Assembly: GCA_021731205.1 (NCBI GenBank)
Contig: JAKFXV010000241.1
Span: 1-5,684, forward strand
DNA length: 5,684 nt
DNA from: Nocardioides sp.
GTDB taxonomy: Bacteria; Actinomycetota; Actinomycetes; Propionibacteriales; Nocardioidaceae
Reading direction: 5' to 3'
Shown here one piece after another: positions 1 to 5,684 of the stretch. The position numbers were made by a program, and so were the translations under genes. How positions within the stretch are numbered: position 1 is the first letter of the stretch; each line of letters opens with the position of its first letter. A model generated the notes under the pieces. It was not told the DNA's origin. It made no database searches and was given only the letters and a program-made list of their open reading frames with translations.

Positions 1-701
1 CATGCTCCGGAGGGCCGGGCACTGCGGGGAACGGAGCCAGGCGGCGGGTTCGCAGGCGCAACCAACCGCCCACCGGCCACATGACCACGAAGCCGGCGAG
101 TGCGAGCAACACGATGGTCGGCCACCGTTTCTGCGGCCGGTCCCGCCGAGCCCGGCACCCGGCAGCCAGTGCACAGCACGCCTCCGGCCGCAGGATTGAA
201 CCATCGGTGCGGACCCGGGACACCGCATCGCGCGCACTGGTCGAAAGACGGCGCGTAGCCAGCCACCGACAACGAACGGAGCAGGAACGCGTCGAGGACC
301 TGGCCAGGGCCGCGCTCCTCGCCGACCAGCGCCCGCAGACCGCCGACCAGGAGCAGGAACTGTTGCAACACCGGCTGCTTGTCCTCCACGGCAAGCCGGT
401 CGGCTGCTTCGAGCATGGCCGTGCCCGCGGTGTAGCGGTCGTAGTCGCGACCGAGACCTGCGGAGAAGGGCGTCAGGGTCTCTGCCTGGGTGATCACATC
501 GAGAGTGCGTCCCTCGGCGAACTGGAGGTCGACGTGAGTGAAGGGCTCGAGCCGCGACCCCCAACGCGACGTGGTGCGGCGAACACCCTTGGCGACGGCC
601 CGAACCCGTCCGTGGTGTCGCGTCAACAGCGTGATGATCCGGTCTGCCTCACCCAGCTTGTGGGTGCGCAGCACGATCGCCTCGTCACGGTAGAGCGGCA
701 C
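1..701 (-). CDS. recO: DNA repair protein RecO, 3' end outside the window
   Basis: RecO works with RecF and RecR in the RecFOR pathway, loading RecA on SSB-coated single-stranded DNA and annealing strands. The 233 visible codons begin [20 protein letters not shown], the typical start of actinobacterial RecO. An OB-fold N-terminal part follows (roughly residues 1-80), then an alpha-helical part, then a zinc-binding four-cysteine motif (C156, C159, C177, C180) and the RecO-like CRVPGSAGP (180-188). The start is GTG at 701; an adjacent in-frame GTG at 704 is equally possible, with a GGA 9 nt upstream of it. leuA ends 70 bases upstream on the same strand, so cotranscription is likely. The oddity is that after about residue 193 the reading no longer resembles the expected RecO C-terminal helices. 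It becomes Arg/Pro/Gly-rich and stays open to the window edge. Identity is secure; the integrity of the C-terminus is not. Confidence 0.9.
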   Translation of the reverse strand, partial: MPLYRDEAIVLRTHKLGEADRIITLLTRHHGRVRAVAKGVRRTTSRWGSRLEPFTHVDLQFAEGRTLDVITQAETLTPFSAGLGRDYDRYTAGTAMLEAADRLAVEDKQPVLQQFLLLVGGLRALVGEERGPGQVLDAFLLRSLSVAGYAPSFDQCARCGVPGPHRWFNPAAGGVLCTGCRVPGSAGPAAETVADHRVARTRRLRGHVAGGRLVAPANPPPGSVPRSARPSGA

Positions 702-771
702 CACCCCATTGTGTCCGGTGGCACGACGCACGTCCGCGCCCCGCGCGGGCAATCGCGCCACCGGATCAGCA

Positions 772-2631
<1,860 letters not shown>

Positions 2632-2673
2632 CTAGACCTCGCGGCGGCAGCGAAGGAGCAGCTGGCTCGTCAT
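2632..2673 (-). CDS. Leucine-rich leader peptide of leuA (13 residues)
   Basis: A short reading frame, ATG to TAG, encodes MTSQLLLRCRREV. It has three consecutive leucine codons (CTG CTC CTT, 2661-2653) near the start, as expected of an attenuation peptide whose translation slows when charged tRNA-Leu is scarce. It ends 1 nt before the first stem of the pseudoknot and 72 bases before the leuA start. No clear Shine-Dalgarno precedes it. A -10 box 9 nt upstream of the ATG suggests the transcript starts at or a few bases before the ATG, so the peptide may be translated from a leaderless or nearly leaderless mRNA. The frame is too short to be proven by sequence alone, but its position, Leu run and termination point fit together. 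Confidence 0.75.
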   Translation of the reverse strand: MTSQLLLRCRREV

Positions 2674-2682
2674 GACCCGAGC

Positions 2683-2688
2683 AGTCTA
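2683..2688 (-). promoter_or_regulatory. -10 promoter element for the leuA leader
   Basis: The minus strand reads TAGACT, fitting the actinobacterial TANNNT -10 consensus, 9 nt before the leader peptide ATG. The first transcribed base would fall around 2678-2673. No good -35 hexamer is present at 17-18 bp spacing (GGCGTG at 2711-2706), which is common in GC-rich actinobacterial promoters. Instead a 13-bp palindrome occupies that area. Confidence 0.55.
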
Positions 2689-2697
2689 GCGCACCCC

Positions 2698-2710
2698 GCG
2701 TGGCCCACGC
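2698..2710. promoter_or_regulatory. 13-bp palindrome in the divergent control region (possible operator)
   Basis: GCGTGGCCCACGC has perfect 6-bp arms around one central base. It lies 9 bp upstream of the leuA -10 box (on the leuA side) and 11 bp upstream of the Shine-Dalgarno of the divergent lipoprotein gene. A protein bound here could affect the leuA promoter. Overlapping GGCCC/GGGCC arms (2702-2706 and 2712-2716) could instead form a hairpin in the plus-strand mRNA. Short palindromes arise easily in GC-rich DNA, so function is uncertain. Confidence 0.3.
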
Positions 2711-2721
2711 CGGGCCGGTCC

Positions 2722-2727
2722 AGGAGG
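2722..2727 (+). promoter_or_regulatory. Ribosome binding site setting the start of the first lipoprotein gene
   Basis: AGGAGG lies 8 nt upstream of the GTG at 2736. It decides this start over the in-frame GTG at 2700, which lies upstream of the site and would put 12 extra residues before the signal peptide. Confidence 0.75.
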
Positions 2728-2735
2728 ATGGGCGC

Positions 2736-3563
2736 GTGAGCCGGCTCCCGAACCCGACGTCTCGGCGCCCCAGAGACATCGTCTGTGCCCTGGCCGCAGG
2801 ATTGGTGCTGTTGGCCGGGTGCGGCGAGCAGCCCCAGGGCGTCACCATCGATCCCGAGCAGGTGGACGCAACCCAGGCCCCGCTGCTGGGTGCCTGCCGT
2901 GCCCTCGACCCCAAAGACCTGGCGAACGCCGCGAACGCCTCCGTGGTGGTGGCGTGCACCGAGCCCCACACCGCAGAGACCTACCTGGTGCGACATCTGC
3001 CAGAGGAGTTCATGGACGCTGGGTACGACGACCCAAGGCTGGTGTCGTTCGCCGGTCGGGCCTGTTCGACCGCCTTCTCTGAGTTTCTCGGAACTGACGA
3101 GAGTGTGAGCATGCGCACCCTGCTGAACTGGGTGTGGTTCCGTCCGTCGGAGAACGCGTGGAAGGAAGGTGCCCGGTGGTTCCGGTGTGACGCCGTCGGA
3201 GGCGCAGCCAGCAGTACTCGACTCACCCTCCTGCCCGAAACCGTGTCAGCACTCCTGGCGCAGGGGCCAGATGACGCATGGATGGCGTGCGTCGACGCAC
3301 CGTCGGTCTCCGACTCGCCACGGATCGCCTGCGACCAACCGCATCTGTGGCGCGCTGTCACGACGATCAAGCTGGGCGACGCGGAAGCGACCTACCCCGG
3401 CGATGACGTCGCGCTGCGTCGTACGAAGGACTTCTGTTCCCGCTCGGTGAGCGCGTGGCTCGGCTATCCTCCCGACTTCGACTTCGGCTACACCTGGTTC
3501 GGCGAGGCCGCATGGCAGTCCGGGAACCGCCGGTCGGTCTGCTGGGCGCGGACGTCGAAGTGA
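2736..3563 (+). CDS. Secreted lipoprotein, septum-formation-family-like, two-repeat cysteine protein
   Basis: The product has 275 residues and no assigned activity. Residues 1-29 form a lipoprotein signal peptide: Arg-rich start, hydrophobic core, lipobox LAGC with C29 the lipidated residue, so it should be anchored outside the cytoplasmic membrane. The mature part has eight further cysteines in two sets of four: C54, C74, C110, C151 and C185, C199, C234, C269. Each half contains an ACxxPH motif (73-78 and 198-203) and a segment of the form WF-Trp-xxG-x-R-xxx-Cys-x-Ala (134-153 and 254-271), so it is an internal duplication. The C/PH pattern resembles the actinobacterial Septum_form family; this rests on motif memory, and a link to septation is not shown. 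The next gene is a paralogue overlapping by 4 bases, so the two form an operon. The upstream side is divergent with the leuA leader; no clear plus-strand promoter was found. Confidence 0.85.
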   Translation: MSRLPNPTSRRPRDIVCALAAGLVLLAGCGEQPQGVTIDPEQVDATQAPLLGACRALDPKDLANAANASVVVACTEPHTAETYLVRHLPEEFMDAGYDDPRLVSFAGRACSTAFSEFLGTDESVSMRTLLNWVWFRPSENAWKEGARWFRCDAVGGAASSTRLTLLPETVSALLAQGPDDAWMACVDAPSVSDSPRIACDQPHLWRAVTTIKLGDAEATYPGDDVALRRTKDFCSRSVSAWLGYPPDFDFGYTWFGEAAWQSGNRRSVCWARTSK

Positions 3564-4462
3564 CCACGCGAGCTGCCGTGTCACCTCGGCGGCGGTGGCG
3601 TCCCGCGGTGGCCGCCGCGCTGGTTGTTGGCCTGGTCGCGGTGAGTGGGTGCTCGCCGAGCACACCGTCCGACGAACCCGTCGCCCCGACTGAGACACCG
3701 TCCACCACCAGCTCGACGGGCGCCGTGGAACCCCCGGACGCCGCGAAGGCGATGCGGCCGCGCGACGATGCTTGCTACCGACTCTCCCTGGCGCAGGCGA
3801 TCGCCCCCACCACCGACGCTGCGGCGGTTCCGTGCCGCCGCAGGTGGACCTCCCACACGATCCGGGTGGGCACCATGGAGAGCCTGGCCGGCGGGTACGC
3901 ACTGCCCGTCGACTCGGACCTGCTGCAGCGACGCTTGGCCGAGACCTGTCCTCGTCAGCTGGCGCGATATCTCGGAGGCACACCCGCACAAGTGCGGCTG
4001 ACCGTGTTCAGCACGGTGTGGTTCACGCCCACCATGGCCGAAGCGGAGGCCGGCGCGGACTGGTATCGCTGCGATCTCGTTGCTCTGGCCAGACCAGGCG
4101 TGCTGGCCCGGTTGACGGGGCGTTGGGCCGGGGCGCTCGCGGACCCGGAACGGCTCGCGCCGTACTCCCTGTGCGGCACGACCCGCCCGGGGGCACGTGG
4201 TTTCGCGCAGGTGGCGTGCCGTCGCGCACACACCTGGCGGGCGGTGGGCACCGTGAACCTGTTCGGGCGCGAATACCCGGGCAGACGGGCCGCCCGGTTG
4301 GCCGGGGAAGAACGGTGCCGGGAGGCCGCGCGGCAAAGCGCCGCCGACGCATTGGACTTCGACTGGGGCTACGAGTGGCCGACCGCGGCGCAGTGGCGCG
4401 GCGTCGATGGCCAACCCGGACGACGGTACGGCGTGTGCTGGGCACGCGCCGACGGCGGGTGA
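3560..4462 (+). CDS. Second secreted lipoprotein, tandem paralogue of the preceding gene
   Basis: The product has 300 residues. The GTG start overlaps the upstream stop as GTGA, implying translational coupling; only a weak GAAG precedes it. The start is supported by a complete lipoprotein signal: RRRWR, a hydrophobic stretch to about residue 29, then lipobox VSGC with C31 lipidated. A Ser/Thr/Pro/Glu-rich linker follows (about 32-62). The mature domain has eight cysteines (C72, C92, C130, C171, C205, C220, C253, C293) matching all eight of its neighbour; spacings C1-C2 (20) and C3-C4 (41) are identical. Shared blocks include VWF (153-155), DWYRCD (167-172), WRAV (226-229), DFDWGYEW (266-273) and the C-terminal VCWAR (292-296). 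The EPH part of the first motif is replaced by RRW, and the second reads CRRAH, so it has diverged at the most conserved positions. It ends 13 bp from the convergent era stop. Function unknown; probably works with its neighbour at the cell envelope. Confidence 0.85.
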   Translation: MTTRAAVSPRRRWRPAVAAALVVGLVAVSGCSPSTPSDEPVAPTETPSTTSSTGAVEPPDAAKAMRPRDDACYRLSLAQAIAPTTDAAAVPCRRRWTSHTIRVGTMESLAGGYALPVDSDLLQRRLAETCPRQLARYLGGTPAQVRLTVFSTVWFTPTMAEAEAGADWYRCDLVALARPGVLARLTGRWAGALADPERLAPYSLCGTTRPGARGFAQVACRRAHTWRAVGTVNLFGREYPGRRAARLAGEERCREAARQSAADALDFDWGYEWPTAAQWRGVDGQPGRRYGVCWARADGG

Positions 4463-4475
4463 CCGGCCCATCCCG

Positions 4476-5393
4476 CTAGAACCCCAGCTTGCGCAGCTGC
4501 CGCGGATCCCGCTGCCAATCCTTGGCCACTTTCACGTGCAGATCGAGATAGACCGCAGTGCCGAACATCGCCTCGATCTGGGTGCGGGCCGCGGTACCGA
4601 TCTCGCGAAGTCGCCCGCCGCGATGGCCGATGATGATGCCCTTCTGCGAGTCGCGTTCGACGTAGATCGCCGCATGGATGTCCAGCAGCGGTTTGTCCTT
4701 GGGCCGTTTGGGGCGCAACGCCATCTCGTCGACCACCACGGCGATCGAATGCGGCAGCTCGTCGCGCACACCCTCGAGCGCCGCCTCGCGGATGAGCTCG
4801 GCAGCGATGGCCTCCTCCGGCGCGTCGGAGAGCTCCCCGTCGGGGTACAGCGCCGGCCCGGAGGGCATCTGCGCCATCAGCAGATTGGCGAGCAGAGCGA
4901 CCTGATCGCCGTGAACCGCGGAAACCGGCACGATCTCAGCCCACTCGGTGTCCGTCTGCTTGCCGAGCTCCACGATGTCAAGGAGATGTCGGCCGATCCG
5001 GTCCGGGTCCGCGAGATCGGTCTTGGTCGCGACCGCGATTTTCGTGCAGTGCCGCACCTTCGCGAGCTCCGACACGATGAACCGGTCCCCGGGGCCGATC
5101 CGTTCGTTGGTCGGGAAGCACACTGCCACCACATCGACCTCAGACCAGGTGGCCTTGACCAGGTCGTTGAGCCGCTCCCCGAGCAGCGTCCTGGGACGGT
5201 GCAGCCCCGGGGTGTCGACCACGATGAGCTGCCCGTCGGGGCGGTGCAAGATTCCGCGTACGACGGTGCGCGTGGTCTGCGGACGGGAGCTGGTGATCAC
5301 CACTTTCTGACCCACGATTGCATTGGTCAGGGTCGACTTACCGGCGTTGGGCCGACCGACGAAACAGGCGAATCCACTCACGAAACCGGTCAT
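4476..5393 (-). CDS. era: Ribosome-assembly GTPase Era
   Basis: Era is an essential GTPase that binds the 3' end of 16S rRNA and helps 30S subunit maturation. The product has 305 residues, the usual length. The GTPase domain shows G1 GRPNAGKST (13-21), G2 region SSRPQTTR (35-42), G3 DTPG (60-63), G4 as TKTD (123-126) where most bacteria have NKxD, and G5 VSA (157-159). TKxD at G4 is seen in other actinobacterial Era proteins and is not a defect. The C-terminal KH RNA-binding domain has its GxxG loop as GHRG (256-259) and ends HVKVAKDWQRDP...LGF, as in the family. The ATG at 5393 was chosen because it is preceded by a strong AAGGAGG and is where homology begins; an open extension to 5531 is unrelated sequence overlapping the upstream gene. 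The start overlaps the upstream stop (ATGA), so translation is probably coupled. Confidence 0.98.
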   Translation of the reverse strand: MTGFVSGFACFVGRPNAGKSTLTNAIVGQKVVITSSRPQTTRTVVRGILHRPDGQLIVVDTPGLHRPRTLLGERLNDLVKATWSEVDVVAVCFPTNERIGPGDRFIVSELAKVRHCTKIAVATKTDLADPDRIGRHLLDIVELGKQTDTEWAEIVPVSAVHGDQVALLANLLMAQMPSGPALYPDGELSDAPEEAIAAELIREAALEGVRDELPHSIAVVVDEMALRPKRPKDKPLLDIHAAIYVERDSQKGIIIGHRGGRLREIGTAARTQIEAMFGTAVYLDLHVKVAKDWQRDPRQLRKLGF

Positions 5394-5684
5394 CGTGGTC
5401 CTCCTTGGGCCTCTTGCGCAGCGTCGTACGCGGCCCAGATCTCCTCGTCGCTGTGACCTGCGGCCTGCCCGGCCCGCCAGATCGGACCGGGATCCACTGC
5501 CCTGGGTTGCCGACCCTCGGCTCGGCGCCAATAGCCCATAACGTCATAAGCAGTGCCCCGGCGAGCGTGCATCAAGTGCTTCCGGATGCGCCGCATCTGC
5601 GCCGACTCCCCCGCCATCCAGAAGTAGCCCACCCCAGCTGGCCACTGCATCGACTCGACGACCGCACTCAGGCCGCTGCGTTCG
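5390..5684 (-). CDS. Siderophore-interacting protein (SIP family flavoprotein), C-terminal part only
   Basis: Only the last 97 residues are in the window; the start lies beyond the right edge. The visible part contains YFWMAGES, RRIRKHL and MGYWRR, the pattern that ends SIP-family ferric-siderophore reductases. Family members bind FAD and use NAD(P)H to reduce iron and release it from siderophores in the cytoplasm. The FAD-binding N-terminal part cannot be seen here. After GYWRR there is a tail of about 45 residues, rich in Ala, Glu and Gln, longer than the short end I expect for many SIP proteins. The TGA stop overlaps the era ATG by 4 bases, so it is cotranscribed with era. The fragment could be a more distant member of the family, so the exact substrate is not claimed. 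Confidence 0.75.
   Translation of the reverse strand, partial: ERSGLSAVVESMQWPAGVGYFWMAGESAQMRRIRKHLMHARRGTAYDVMGYWRRAEGRQPRAVDPGPIWRAGQAAGHSDEEIWAAYDAAQEAQGGPR
5400..5406 (-). promoter_or_regulatory. era ribosome binding site
   Basis: The minus strand reads AAGGAGG, 6 nt before the era ATG and inside the end of the upstream coding region. This near-ideal Shine-Dalgarno fixes the era start and suggests era can initiate independently as well as by coupling from the upstream gene. Confidence 0.85.

Noticed and set aside
740..749. CCCGCGCGGG palindrome between leuA and recO as a terminator
   Set aside because: There is no loop and no T-tract. A perfect GC palindrome of this size is common at this base composition.
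3455..3559. An upstream extension of the second lipoprotein gene
   Set aside because: It lies wholly within the first lipoprotein gene and would place about 35 residues before the signal peptide. The GTG at 3560 gives a proper lipoprotein signal and a GTGA overlap.
4455..4476. GCGGG/CCCGC inverted repeat spanning the convergent stops as a bidirectional terminator
   Set aside because: Only 5 bp, a 12-base loop and no T-tract on either side; this is expected by chance in GC-rich DNA.
4407..5456. A 349-codon open frame on the plus strand opposite era
   Set aside because: It is antisense to a complete era gene, starts inside the lipoprotein gene, and shows no domain.
5394..5531. An N-terminal extension of era of 46 codons
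   Set aside because: It overlaps the SIP-family gene in another frame, is Arg/Gly-rich, and the strong Shine-Dalgarno supports the ATG at 5393.

Overview
This window is strongly GC-rich chromosomal DNA from an actinobacterium. The evidence is the long-form LeuA with an N-terminal extension, an Era carrying TKxD instead of NKxD, a RecO that opens VPLYRDE, frequent GTG starts, and a leucine leader element upstream of leuA. Gene content and order (era, then leuA, then recO on one strand) fit the Micrococcales, perhaps near the Intrasporangiaceae/Dermatophilaceae. That placement is an inference from resemblance, not a computed phylogeny.

Layout, left to right. (1) 1-701, minus: recO, running off the left edge, with an atypical last 40 or so codons. 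(2) 772-2559, minus: leuA, complete. (3) 2560-2735: a compact divergent control region. On the minus strand it holds a -10 box, a 13-residue leader peptide with three consecutive Leu codons, and two interleaved inverted repeats that form a textbook H-type pseudoknot ending next to the leuA ribosome binding site. This matches the LEU element described upstream of actinobacterial leuA genes. (4) 2736-4462, plus: two overlapping genes for paralogous secreted lipoproteins, resembling the septum-formation (Septum_form) family. (5) 4476-5393, minus: era, complete, convergent with the lipoprotein pair. (6) 5390-5684, minus: the C-terminal end of a siderophore-interacting (ferric-siderophore reductase type) flavoprotein, running off the right edge and overlapping the era start by 4 bases.

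The minus-strand genes are a conserved housekeeping block: ribosome assembly GTPase, leucine biosynthesis and recombination repair. The lipoprotein pair is placed between era and leuA on the opposite strand. Every mature cysteine (eight per protein, in two sets of four) is conserved between the two lipoproteins, so they are a tandem duplication of a protein that is itself an internal duplication.

The most interesting non-coding structure is the leuA leader, where a possible leucine-sensing switch can be read directly from base complementarity. No mobile element, CRISPR array, tRNA or rRNA was seen.
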